A stretch of 64,000 nucleotides of DNA from Heterodera schachtii (taxonomy: Eukaryota; Nematoda; Chromadorea; Rhabditida; Heteroderidae): NCBI GenBank assembly GCA_023374025.1, contig SIJG01000082.1:211464-275463 (forward strand), read 5' to 3'. A program made the position numbers and the translations under genes. Positions within the stretch are counted from its first letter, which is position 1, and each line of letters begins with the position of its first letter. Shown here in pieces: positions 40,401 to 51,600 of this stretch. The notes beneath the pieces were generated by a model that had not been told where the DNA came from, searched no databases, and saw nothing but the letters and a program-made list of their open reading frames with translations.

Positions 40401-40856
40401 GTCATTAGAGGCCCAAATTGCCGCTTTAATAGAGGGGACCGTTTTAATAGGGCTTTTCTTGAAAAATATGCAAAATATGCATATGGGAATATGACCTAGA
40501 AGCTTAGAACAAAGCTAAAACATGTATTTCGTACGTTTCAGGCCTCCCACATTTCAGGAAAAAAAATATGGATTTCCATATAATTAGCATCCTTAATAAT
40601 AATTTTAAACATTTTTCAAACAACAATAATATAATTTAGTTCAAATTTTCCCCAATATTTTTTATTCAAAGATTCTGATCGAGTATTTTAACGTTCGGCA
40701 AGGCAAAATTAAAAAAAATAATTGCAAAGACTAATAAATTGTTCGTTGTTTCAAAAAATAAAAATTCTCTGGTAAGCTTATAAAACTTGGGTAATTAAGC
40801 AGTTGATTATTTTAATAAATTTTTACTTACATGCTTATACTTATTTTGGGACACAC
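40401..40856. other. gene-free spacer
   Basis: AT-rich, with a small GC-richer patch at 40410-40450 (TTGCCGCTTTAATAGAGGGG). Nothing supportable. Confidence 0.3.
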
Positions 40857-41229
40857 GCGTTTCGGCGCTCCCGTTTCGGCGCCAGCCCAAGTTTTTGGAT
40901 TATAACTTTTTTTTTCTTTGTCGACCACATCTAATGATCTTGGTATCATTCGGAAGCTCCTCACATGCTCTATTAGTCTTACAATAAACAAAAAGAAATT
41001 TTAGCCTGTAAAAAAGTTATTAAGAAAAAAAACTCAAAAATTTCGACTTTTTCACAATTTTCAATTTATAACTTTTTTGGTAATTGTCGAACCGAGAAGC
41101 ATAGCTTAGAAACAGTTTCTAAACATGTTAAGCTTTCGAATGATACCAAGATTGTTAAATTTGGTTTACAATGAAAAAAGTTATAGTCCAAAAACTCGGG
41201 CTGGCGCCGAAACGGGAGCGCCGAAACGC
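40857..41229. mobile_element. MITE with GCGTTTCGGCGC inverted repeats
   Basis: 373 bp. Left end GCGTTTCGGCGCTCCCGTTT and right end its complement, with the match running about 55 bp (including CGGCGCCAGCCC and GTTTTTGGA.TATAACTTTTT) with few differences. The interior has two further inverted words (TGATCTTGGTATCATTCGGA against TCGAATGATACCAAGATTGT). A related copy starts at 63928. Confidence 0.8.
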
Positions 41230-41359
41230 AGTGGACCTCAAAATATTTTCAATGGAATTAATTAGCACAATCATAGATTAGTGAAAATTTAATCGCCAAT
41301 AATTCCGTAAAAAGGGATCACAGAAGCATTAGGACACGCAAATTTAGTTTTTCTCGACC

Positions 41360-41576
41360 AGATCAATCGAATGATAGTTTTTGATCTGAAAAACTCTTTT
41401 TTTCCAATAAATTGGTAAAATTTAATTCATTTTTTTTAAATCGACTATAAACAAAAGGAATCAAAAATTTTTTCGCAAATTTAAAACCAAAAATGTGCAG
41501 AAAATTAATTCAACTAAAATTTGTCAAAAATGAAATTTCTTGAACATGAAAAGTAAATTGTCTTCTAAAAGTGAAA
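41360..41576 (-). other. B-type downstream module
   Basis: Follows the 41577-42228 copy and carries the box TCGACCAGATCAATCGAATG, as at 39082. Confidence 0.45.
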
Positions 41577-42228
41577 ATTTTATTCTCCAAATTTAGCTTT
41601 CCATCTGCGAATGTTAAATGGCGTAGTATTTATCATTTCAGCAATTGTTCGATCACTTATTTTTGGATTTTCTTTTTTTATTTGCCAATAAATTTTCATT
41701 TTTTCCAATTTTTCTTTCTCCGTTTTAAATTTACTCATTCCAAATTTTTTTTCCATTTCTCAATTGTTCCACGACTTACACCAATTTTCTTGCAAATTTC
41801 TTCATAGTTTTGTTGCCATTCTTTTCTTGAATATTTTCTTTTTTGTTTGTATTCATTAGCCATTGCAATAAATTTTTGCACAATTTCTAATTTTTGTTCA
41901 TCATTTTTTGATTTATAGCATTTATTTCTTTGAACACCAAATTCTTTGATCCATTTATAAATATAATTATAATTTGTGCCCAATTTTTTCGCTATTTTTC
42001 CATTAATTTTGTTCCATTCTTTTTTTGAGTATTTTCTTCCTTTTTGCTTTAGTTTTTTTTAATTATTTCTCTTTTTTCTTCCAATTTTTGTTTTTTTTTT
42101 TCTTCCCATTTTTCTCCAAATATTTCACGAAATGACTTTTGTTGTAGTTTTTTATCTTTTGATTCAATTGGCCTAATTAGGGCAATTAGAATTAAAATCA
42201 AACAGAATAATAATAGTAATATTTGCAT
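41577..42228 (-). pseudogene. secreted triple-HTH family protein (B-type), frameshifted
   Basis: ATG at 42226-42228; leader MQILLLLLFCLILIALIALI, KDKKLQQKSFREIFGEKWEE, then loss of frame in a T-run on the plus strand (about 42080-42100). 41735-41983 is open with GTNYNYIYKWIKEFGVQ, the linker and HTH2 (KYSRKEWQQNYEEICKKIGV, TIEKWKK). Another shift precedes HTH3 (ENPKISDRTIAEMINTTPFN). Its HTH3 resembles the A-type 34847 gene, another sign of mixing. Confidence 0.8.
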
Positions 42229-42440
42229 TTTTCCGCGATTATATTCACAAATATGAATTTATATAATATTTTTTTCTTAAACACTATCCAAATAATTCAT
42301 TTTAGTCCATTAAGAGACTTTTTATTCACATGAAAAAAGCTCAATTCTACTGAATTTCCGTGAAAAAAAAAATCGCAAATTAAATTTATTTGTAAATAAT
42401 GATGATTTTCTTCCCTACTGATCACATTTATTTAATATAT
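42229..42440 (-). promoter_or_regulatory. class B upstream module
   Basis: Same order as 39980-40175: GATCAGTAGGGAAGAAAATC, TTCAGTAGAATTGAGC, TATATAAATTCATATTTGTG, ATAATCGCGGAAAAATG. Confidence 0.55.
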
Positions 42441-42534
42441 ATGTTTTTTTATTAAATAATTTCTTTTTTTCTACTCTTTTTATTAATAAATAAAGGAAAA
42501 TAATTAATTATTTTTTGGTGGAAAATATGTAAAA

Positions 42535-43090
42535 TGATAATCCGAAAGTGAGTGATTAGAAAATAGCAAATGATGAAAATTAGTGGTTCAAGCATTTTAA
42601 AATGAAAGAAATTATTTTTTAGAAAAGTTAGAATGATTTAAAGCTATTTAACCATCAAAACCAGGTTAATTCAGTTTTACTAGGTCAAAAATTCATAATT
42701 TTAATTAATTTTAATATTTGAAATTTTTTAATAATTGAATTTTGAAAAAAACTGACCTGACCAGGATTTAGGACTCAAGATAAAAATCCTATTTTGACAG
42801 GACTCTCTCCTGTAGAAGTTTAAAAAAGTCCATTCCTCACAAGTGATATTTTTTAATTAAAAACAAAATTCATAAAACTTTTTCCCTTACGCTGAAAAAC
42901 TGAATTGTCCGTTTTAATACTTATTCGGAGACCTAAATATATGTACAAATTTAATATTTGAATTATTATTTTTTTAAACAAACATTCCACCGGCTCGCCT
43001 TCCGTCCGCACAACTTAATGGTCTGCGAAATTTTGTTGCCCACACATTCAACCTGTTCCAATCGTAGGCCATGAAAAATGGGGGGTCAAT
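42535..43090. other. HTH scrap and spacer
   Basis: 42535-42625 (+) is the decayed HTH3 scrap also seen at 40220 and 46290. 42765-42835 is the inverted partner of 14205-14270. 42980-43090 is GC-richer with no clear gene. Confidence 0.45.
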
Positions 43091-43247
43091 GGCAACTCGT
43101 ACAAAAATGAACTCAAATTTGACAAAACAAAGCCTAGGCTTAAGCCTAAACCTAAGCCCGAGCATGCCTAAGCCTAGGCCTTCGCATAGCTTAAACCTAA
43201 GCCTAATCCTAAAGCCTAGGCCTAACCTAAAAATTGTACGAGTTGCC
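43091..43247. repeat. 157-bp inverted-repeat element filled with telomere-like repeats
   Basis: Perfect 14-bp inverted ends GGCAACTCGTACAA (43091-43104) and TTGTACGAGTTGCC (43234-43247). Between them, 43130-43230 is a degenerate array of GCCTAA/GCCTAG/CCTAAA words, the complement of the nematode-type TTAGGC telomere repeat. Further GTACGAGTTG words follow to 43286. Confidence 0.65.
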
Positions 43248-43934
43248 TTTTTACAACAGTGTACGAGTTGACTTTTGAACGAGTTGCATGACACCCAAAA
43301 TGGAGTCTTTCGGAATTTTGGCCATCAACAGCTGAGTGAGATTGTGTGTCAGGGCGAGTTACCTTTTATGTTCTACACAGCAGTTGGGCTAAAAATTTAT
43401 TTGATATTTAGGCAAAATGCCTGGATTGGACTCAGATTCCAAATATTTTCGTTTTCGCCTCCCTATACAAAGTTTCCGCCTTACTTTCTTATAAATGCCA
43501 ATGTGTTTAATAATGAAAAACAAAAAAAAAATTAAAAAATCACAAGGGGGATGGGTTTGGTCCTTTAAAAATTTTTTAATTATAAGAGAAATTGAGGACA
43601 ATTCGAATGCAAGGGCATTCTAATCCAAGAAGCTCCCATTATTTCTGCAAAATAATATTTTAAAAGTGATTAGAATTTGAAGAGTCGCTAATTTTGAGAC
43701 CAGAACAATCGAATGATGATTTTTCTATGAGAAAAGCTAATTTTCCTCGAAATTTAATAAAATTTAATTCATTTTTTTAAAAATGACTAAAAAAATAAAA
43801 GGAAACAAATTTTTTACGCTTATTTAAAAAAAATAAGCAACAAAATAATAAAAAAAATGTTATCAATAAATGAAATTTTCTGGAAATTTTTTGGCAATGT
43901 TTTCATAAAAATTCAATTTCCTTCTAAAATTGCA
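43248..43934. other. spacer and B-type downstream module
   Basis: 43275-43535 is an open frame without recognisable motifs. 43700-43934 is the B-type downstream module with box GACCAGAACAATCGAATGATG. Confidence 0.4.
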
Positions 43935-44325
43935 AATTTCTTCTCCAAATTTGGCTTTCCATTTACAAATGCTCTTCGCCGAAATATCTATCATTTCAGC
44001 AATTGTTCGATCACTTATTTTTGGATTTTCTCTTTTTATTTGCCAATAAATTTTCATTTTTCCAATTTTTCTTTTTCCGTTATAAATTTACTCATTCCAA
44101 ATTTTTTTTTTCCATTTCTCAATTGTTCCACGACTTACACCAATTTTCTTGCAAATTTCTTCATAGTTTTGTTGCCATTCTTTTCTTGAATATTTTCTTT
44201 TTTGTTTATATTCATTAGCCATTGCAATAAATTTTTGCACAATTTCTAATTTTTGTTCATCATTTTTTGATTTATAGCTTTTATTTATTTTTTGATTAAG
44301 TCCTAATTCTTTGATCCATTAAATT
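43935..44325 (-). pseudogene. HTH-family fragment (linker to tail)
   Basis: Minus strand from IKELGLNQKINKSYKSKNDE through the linker, HTH2 (QQNYEEICKKIGVSRGTIEK) and, after a frameshift, HTH3 (ENPKISDRTIAEMIDISAKS, ICKWKAKFGEEI). The copy is cut at 44325, inside the end of HTH1. A run-through frame extends past the usual end. Confidence 0.8.
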
Positions 44326-44449
44326 TTTTATGCAATATATCCCACCATTAAAATTTCGTGTGTAGTTCTTTTTTCAAATTTATTCAGAAATTCATTTTTT
44401 TTATAGTCTTCATAGCCCTTATAATCGAGGTGTTAATAGTCAATTAGCT

Positions 44450-45600
44450 AATTAATTTATTTTTAATTAAATATGTTTAATATTTTTTTGTGATCAGTAG
44501 AACTTGAATTTAAGTATGGCGAAAAAATTAAGAAAAAAACATTCACAAAAAAAACATTTTTATTTGCAATTAAGTAGGATTTTCTTAAAATCAATGGGGT
44601 TATGATTTACATTTATAATATAGAAAATTTTTGTTTAAGAAAAAAAAAAAAATTTTTGAGAAATTAAAAATTAAGAAAGTGATCTGAAACGCACAACTTT
44701 TATAGGCATGCCATTAAGGTACTCTAATGCATATATTCAGAAAAAGGTGATAAATAAAAAATATTCAAAATATAAAAGTGATTTTTAAACATGCCTTTTT
44801 TAGGCTTATATTTAAAAGGTTTTATCGAACTTAACCCTTTATAATTAATAATCACACCAAATTTTTAGACATATTCCCCGGTACAAGACTAACTTAACCT
44901 GAAAATATTTCAACGCTTATTGGTTTTAAAAATTTTTCGAAATTTGATTATTTTTTTAAAAGCGGCAAAACAAACTTATAGAGGAAAATTTACGGGTTTT
45001 TTTTAAATTATTCCTTTTCCAAAATACCTATATCATAAAATTCATCAGAAGTTTTAGAAACGCTAATTTTGAATTTTTCTCGACAAAAGCAATCGAATGA
45101 TGATTTTTGGTGAGAAAAGCTCATTTTTACCCCTAAATTTAATAAAATTAATTCCTATTTTTAAAAAAAAATTCAAAAGGAACCCAAAAAAAATTTTCTT
45201 TCGCTATTTAAAACATAAAAAAACATGATCAGCAAATTAATTCAAATAAAATTTACCAATAAATGAATTTTTTTTGGAAAAGTTGCTAGCAATGTTTTTA
45301 TCAAAATCCCATTGCCTTCTAAAATTGAAAATTTCCATTTCCAAATGTTCTTTGTCGAAGTGTTTATCATTTCAGGCAATTTTTCGATCACTAATTTTTG
45401 GATTTTCACTTTTTATTTGCCAATATCTTTTTATTTTTTCCATTTTTTCTTTCTTCGTTATTCTTTTTTTGCTAATTTCATATTTTCTCTTCCATTTATC
45501 TATTGCGAATTGGCTAACTCCGATTTTCTTGCAAATTTCGATATAATTTTGTTGCCATTCATTTGTTGAATATTTTCTTTTTTGTTTTAATTCATTTTTC
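44450..45600 (-). repeat. segmental duplication arm, inverted partner of 12860-14030
   Basis: Near reverse complement of 12860-14030 over about 1.15 kb, including the B-type box at about 45085-45110 and HTH2-HTH3 of the adjoining gene. Small indels only. Confidence 0.85.
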
Positions 45601-45989
45601 ATTTCAATGAATTTTTGTACAATGTCAATTTTTTGTTCATGACTTTTTGATTTGTGACAGTTCTTTTTTTGGAGACCAAATTCTTTAATCCAATTATTAA
45701 TATATTTACGATTTGTCCTCAATTTTCTTCCTATTTTTGTTTCAATTTTATTCCTTTCTTTTTTTGAATATTTTCTTCCTTTTTGCTTAATTTTTTCTTT
45801 TATTTTATAATATTTTCTTATTATTTCCCGTTTCTTCTGTTCATTTTGCACTTTTTCTTCTTTTTCTTCCCATTTTTCTCCAAATATTTCATCAAATGAC
45901 GTTTTTTGTAGTTTTTTATTTTCTGATTTAATTTGACTAATTAGGGCAATTAGAATTAAAATCAAACAGAATAATAGTAATATTTGCAT
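45316..45989 (-). pseudogene. mosaic B-type/A'-type HTH gene, tail frameshifted
   Basis: ATG at 45989 starts MQILLLFCLILILIALISQI. An in-frame ATG at 46010 adds MEYNPGK but would displace the leader. Head KLQKTSFDEIFGEKWEEKEE, HTH1 (KYSKKERNKIETKIGRKLRT) are B-like. From about KNELKQKRKYSTNEWQQNY onward it is almost the 12481 gene (IGVSQFAIDKWKRKYEISKK, ENPKISDRKIA). One extra base at about 45376 (GCCTGAAATG for GCCGAAATG) ends the frame at 45372, losing the last ~20 residues. A 205-residue truncated product remains possible. Confidence 0.8.
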
Positions 45990-46240
45990 TTTTCCGGGAT
46001 TATATTCCAAAATATGAATTTATCTAATGTTTTTTTTCTTAAATAATTCATTTTATTCCATTAAGATCCTTTTTATTCACATGAAAAAACCACAACTCTA
46101 CTGATTTTCCGAATAAAAATTCATTTATTAGAAAAATAAGCAGATTTTCTCCCTACTGATCACATTTATTTAAAAGAAAATTAATTTATTAATAATAAAT
46201 ATTTATTAATAAATAAATTTTTTCTACTCTAGTTATGACA
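45990..46240 (-). promoter_or_regulatory. class B upstream module
   Basis: GATCAGTAGGGAGAAAATC, ATCAGTAGAGTTGTGG, CATGTGAATAAAAAGGATC, ATAAATTCATATTTTGGAAT and TCCCGGAAAAATG as in the other B-type copies. The TATA-like word is weakened to TAGATAAATTC. Confidence 0.55.
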
Positions 46241-46289
46241 AAAGGAAAAATTAATTTTTTTTTTTTTTTGGAAAATAAAGAGTAAAAAA

Positions 46290-46630
46290 TAAGAAAAAGA
46301 GTGATTATTAAATTGCAAAAATTATCAAAATTAAGGAAAAAGCATTTTAAAATGGAAGAAACAATCATTAGAAAAAAGAATATTTTAAAGGTTCTTAAAG
46401 CGGAAAACCACGTAAATTTGGTGAAAAAGAAGAAAGAAAAGGCGGAAGAAAAAAGAGAAAAAATTGAAAAATATATGAAAATAAAAGAAAAATAAAAACA
46501 AAAAAGGAAGAGAAATTATCAAGGAAAAGAATGGCAACAAAATTAAATCGAAAATAGCGAAAAAATTGGGTAGTAAATTGAAGCAAAAGTTATGCTAGGA
46601 TTAAAGAATTTGGCTTTAAAAAACAAAAAA
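46290..46630 (+). pseudogene. divergent decayed HTH-family copy
   Basis: Order is HTH3 scrap (ENKE..IIKLQKLSKLRKKHF), then EEKREKIEKYMKIKEK and HTH1-like EWQQN.IENSEKIG. The pieces are rearranged relative to a normal gene. Homologous to the scraps at 40220 and 42535. Confidence 0.5.
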
Positions 46631-46917
46631 AATTTTTAGAAAACTTTCATCCCTCCTTATCTGACGATTTTTGGTGAAATAATAATAAAAAAAAAACTAA
46701 ACGAATTGTGTTGCTGGCGCCTGGAAAACTTCGAAAAAATTTAGTGTACTTTTTGTAACTATTTAGGATTCACACCTTTTTAGGCGTCTAAAACTGCAAA
46801 TAAATAAATAAATTAATTTAATTTGGGTATTTTTCGCCAGTGATTAAATTTTCAACAATTTTAAATTTATACGATTTTGAAAATATGTATTAATATCAAA
46901 TGATTTCAATCCTTCCT
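46631..46917. other. gene-free spacer
   Basis: Short AT-rich stretch with GTTGCTGGCGCCTGG at about 46710; nothing recognised. Confidence 0.3.
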
Positions 46918-47250
46918 CCATTTCGTTCCAAAATTGTTTCTTCCATTTCATGATTGTTCCATAACTAACTCTAATTTTCTTGCAAATTTCGTCATAATTT
47001 TGGTTCCATTTTTTTCTTGAATATTTCTTTTTTCTTTAAATTCTTTGGTCATTGAGATGCATTTTTGCACAATTTCATGTTTTTCTTCATCAGTATTGGA
47101 TTTGTAGCAATTATTTTTTTGGAGACCAAATTCTTTGATCCATTTTTTAATATAATTACCATTTGTCCCCAAACTTTTCGCTATTTTCGTATTAATTTTA
47201 CTCCATTCTTATTTTCTTTCTTTTTGCTTTATTTTCTCTTTGATTTTGTA
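46918..47250 (-). pseudogene. HTH-family fragment at the satellite border
   Basis: Minus strand: KIKEKIKQKE, SKINTKIAKSLGTNGNYIKK, WIKEFGLQKNNCYKSNTDEE, linker and HTH2 with a frameshift (KIMTKFARKLELVMEQS). Closest to the B-type 39299 gene. The satellite array begins about 12 bp beyond, so array expansion or insertion truncated this gene. Confidence 0.8.
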
Positions 47251-47700
47251 ATATTTTGAAGAAACATGGGTCCCTTATGTAAATATTTAAATTTAATATG
47301 TATTTATCTTGTCATTTAAAACCCTTACTCGTATAGATTATTGCTTAATCTGAAGTCTCTTCGTCATAGGAACCTCAAAGCTTGTACAACGCACAATAAC
47401 AAATTATTTTATATTATTGCAAAACTTTGCAATTAATAATTTAATTATTATTTATTTTGCTAAAGGCAAAAAGATGTTTTTATTTGTATGAATATCTGTT
47501 ACTTACAGTAGGTATTCTAATCAAGTTCACAACATTTCTTGGAAAAGTGTCGGTAATTTCTGGATGAATTCACTAAAACAGAAAAGATTCGTTCAAAAAT
47601 ATTCGCTGAAAATCTAGCCGAAGCTGAAACTATTAGGGATTTTCTAGAAAACATGGGTCCCTTATGTAAATATTTAAACTTAATATGTATTTATCTTGTC

Positions 47701-48682
47701 ATTTAAAACCAGAGCTGAGCGGGACCGGGATTTTTGACAAAAACCGGGACCGGGATTTGCCGGGACCAGAAAAGTCGGGACCGGGACCGGGACCAAGTTT
47801 TTCGACCGGGACCGGGACCAACCGGGACTTTTTCCAAGAGAAAATTTTTTTTGAAAAATTTTGAAAATTTTTGGTGAATTTTGTTACAAAAATTTCCTAA
47901 ATTCAAAAAGGTACCCATAAAATTTTTTAATTTCGAAGAATTTTTCCATTATTCATTGGAAAATTTTTAAAATTTTCATTTTAGGGGGCGGGGGGAATTT
48001 TTGGAATTTTCTGAGTCCCAAAATTCTGGATTTTTCTAACAAATTAACAATCTCTTAAAATTTTTAAGTCGCTGTTTTTGTGGCAATGTTATTTCGAAAA
48101 ACTTTTAGAACATTGTGAGGGGCGGGGTCCGTCGGTGCCGATAGGCGCCGCCGGAAAAAATTTGAAATTTAGAGTGCGATTTGTTAACAGAATTTGTCAA
48201 AAAATGACCAAATATTAGGTTAATTTGTGGTTTTAGGCTGTTTAAAAAAGGCAAAAATATAATTTTTATGTAGAAATATTTTTTATTAATTAAATTTCAA
48301 TTGATATTGTTGGTAAAGAAAAAAGAAAAAATTATCTGTTCCATCGGGGAATTGAACCCAATGGACAAATAATGAAAGTCAAAAGGTTTAGCCACTTATC
48401 CACTTATGCATATGAAAATATGCTTTAAAAGGAAATAAATAATTTATTTTTTTTCTCAAAAATTTTTTCTTCTCCACCAATTTTCTTCTCTTTTCTCACC
48501 CAGACCCCATTCTTACCAGTGCTTATTTAGTCCCGCCGGGACCGGGACTGGCAAAACCGGGACCGGGATTTCTTTTTTTTCAAAAACCGGGACCGGGACC
48601 GGGACCGGGACCTGAAAAAAACCGGGATTTCCCGCCCCGGTCCCGGTCCCGGTCCCGGTCCCGCTCAGCTCTATTTAAAACC
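47701..48682. mobile_element. Mutator-like non-autonomous element with 10-bp target duplication
   Basis: Element body 47711-48672 (962 bp). The ends are inverted for 20 bp (AGAGCTGAGCGGGACCGGGA). Both sides carry ATTTAAAACC (47701-47710 and 48673-48682), which occurs once in an uninterrupted monomer, proving insertion into the array. The ends are packed with GGGACC/CCGGGA hexamer repeats. No transposase. A 9-10 bp duplication suits Mutator/MULE. Confidence 0.85.
48338..48412 (-). other. tRNA-like (Pol III box) sequence inside the MULE-like element
   Basis: Minus strand has TGGATAAGTGG (A-box-like) and, about 35 bp on, GGGTTCAATTCCCC (B-box-like), ending GATGGAAC. The 5' end does not pair with the 3' end, so a functional tRNA is unlikely. 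A tRNA pseudogene or SINE head is possible. Confidence 0.35.
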
Positions 48683-51600
48683 CTTACTCGTATAGATTAT
48701 GGGCTTAGTTTGAAGTATCTTCGTCATAGGAACCTCAAAGCTTGTACAACGCACAATAACAAATTATTTTATATTATTGCAAAACTTTGCAATTAATAAT
48801 TTAATTATTATTTATTTTGCTAAAGGCAAAAAGATGTTTTTATTTGTATGAATATCTGTTACTTACAGTAGGTATTCTAATCAAGTTCACAACATTTCTT
48901 GGAAAAGTGTCGGTAATTTCTGGATGAATTCACTAAAACAGAAAAGATTCGTTCAAAAATATTCGCTGAAAATCTAGCCGAAGCTGAAACTATTAGGGAT
49001 TTTCTAGAAAACATGGGTCCCTTATGTAAATATTTAAATTTAATATGTATTTATCTTGTCATTTAAAACCCTTACTCGTATAGATTATTGCTTAATCTGA
49101 AGTCTCTTCGTCATAGGAACCTCAAAGCTTGTACAACGCACAGCAACAAATTATTTTATATTATTGCAAAACTTGGCAATTAATAATTTAATTATTATTT
49201 ATTTTGCTAAAGGCAAAAAGAGGTTTTTATTTGTATGAATATCTGTTACTTACAGTAGGTATTCTAATCAAGTTCACAACATTTCTTGGAAAAGTGTCGG
49301 TAATTTCTGGATGAATTCACTAAAACAGAAAAGATTCGTTCAAAAATATTCGCTGAAAATCTAGCCGAAGCTGAAACTATTAGGGATTTTCTAGAAAACA
49401 TGGGTCCCTTATGTAAATATTTAAATTTAATATGTATTTATCTTGTCATTTAAAACCCTTACTCGTATAGATTATGGGCTTAATTTGAAGTCTCTTCGTC
49501 ATAGGAACCTCAAAGCTTGTACAACGCACAGTAACAAATTATTTTATATTATTGCAAAACTCGGTAATTAATAATTTAATTATTATTTATTTTGCTTAAG
49601 GCAATGAGATGTTTTATTTCTAAGAATATCGGTTACTTACAGTTGAGATTCTAATCAAGTTCACAATATTTCCTTGGAAAAGTGTCGGTAATTTCTGGAT
49701 GAATTCAACTAAAACAGAAAAGATTCGTTCAAACATATCGCTGAAAATCTAGCCGAAAGCTGAAACTATTAGGGATTTTCTAGAAACATGGGTCACTTAT
49801 GTAAATATTAAGATTAATATGTATTTATCTGTCATTTAAAAACCCGTACTCGTATAGATTATGGGCTTAATTGAAGTCTCTTCGTCATAGTAACCTCAAA
49901 GCTTGTACAACGGCACAGTAACAAATTATTTTATATTATTGCAAAACTTGGCAATTAATAATTGGCAATTAATAATTTAATTATTATTTATTTTGCTAAA
50001 GGCAAAAAGAGGTTTTTATTTGTATGAATATCTGTTACTTACAGTAGGTATTCTAATCAAGTTCACAACATTTCTTGGAAAAGTGTCGGTAATTTCTGGA
50101 TGAATTCACTAAAACAGAAAAGATTCGTTCAAAAATATTCGCTGAAAATCTAGCCGAAGCTGAAACTATTAGGGATTTTCTAGAAAACATGGGTCCCTTA
50201 TGTAAATATTTAAATTTAATATGTATTTATCTTGTCATTTAAAACCCGTACTCGTATAGATTATGGGCTTAATCTGAAGTCTCTTCGTCATAGGAACCTC
50301 AAAGCTTGTACAACGCACAGTAACAAATTATTTTATATTATTGCAAAACTTGGCAATTAATAATTTAATTATTATTTATTTTGCTAAAGGCAAAAAGAGG
50401 TTTTTATTTGTATGAATATCTGTTACTTACAGTAGGTATTCTAATCAAGTTCACAACATTTCTTGGAAAAGTGTCGGTAATTTCTGGATGAATTCACTAA
50501 AACAGAAAAGATTCGTTCAAAAATATTCGCTGAAAATCTAGCCGAAGCTGAAACTATTAGGGATTTTCTAGAAAACATGGGTCCCTTATGTAAATATTTA
50601 AATTTAATATGTATTTATCTTGTCATTTAAAACCCGTACTCGTATAGATTATGGGCTTAATTTGAAGTCTCTTCGTCATAGGAACCTCAAAGCTTGTACA
50701 ACGCACAGTAACAAATTATTTTATATTATTGCAAAACTTGGCAATTAATAATTTAATTATTATTTATTTTGCTAAAGGCAAAAAGATGTTTTTATTTGTA
50801 TGAATATCTGTTACTTACAGTAGGTATTCTAATCAAGTTCACAACATTTCTTGGAAAAGTGTCGGTAATTTCTGGATGAATTCACTAAAACAGAAAAGAT
50901 TCGTTCAAAAATATTCGCTGAAAATCTAGCCGAAGCTGAAACTATTAGGGATTTTCTAGAAAACATGGGTCCCTTATGTAAATATTTAAATTTAATATGT
51001 ATTTATCTTGTCATTTAAAACCCTTACTCGTATCGATTATGGGCTTAATTTGAAGTCTCTTCGTCATAGGAACCTCAAAGCTTGTACAACGCACAGTAAC
51101 AAATTATTTTATATTATTGCAAAACTTTGCAATTAATAATTTAATTATTATTTATTTTGCTAAAGGCAAAAAGATGTTTTTATTTGTATGAATATCTGTT
51201 ACTTACAGTAGGTATTCTAATCAAGTTCACAACATTTCTTGGAAAAGTGTCGGTAATTTCTGGATGAATTCACTAAAACAGAAAAGATTCGTTCAAAAAT
51301 ATTCGCTGAAAATCTAGCCGAAGCTGAAACTATTAGGGATTTTCTAGAAAACATGGGTCCCTTATGTAAATATTTAAATTTAATATGTATTTATCTTGTC
51401 ATTTAAAACCCTTACTCGTATCGATTATGGGCTTAATTTGAAGTCTCTTCGTCATAGGAACCTCAAGGCTTGTACAACGCACAGTACCAAATTATTTTAT
51501 ATTATTGCAAGACTCGGTAATTAATAATTTAATTATTATTTATTTTGCTTAAGGCAAAGAGATGTTTTTATTTGTATGAATATCGGTTACTTACAGTAGG

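Noticed and set aside
43275..43535. 86-codon frame after the telomere-like tract
   Set aside because: No recognisable domain and a minus-strand frame of similar length overlaps it; chance opening is likely.
47703..47918. Pro/Gly/Arg-rich frame at the MULE-like left end
   Set aside because: It is the translation of GGGACC hexamer repeats.
48338..48412. A functional tRNA gene
   Set aside because: Acceptor-stem halves do not pair and the T-stem has a mismatch; kept only as a tRNA-like sequence.
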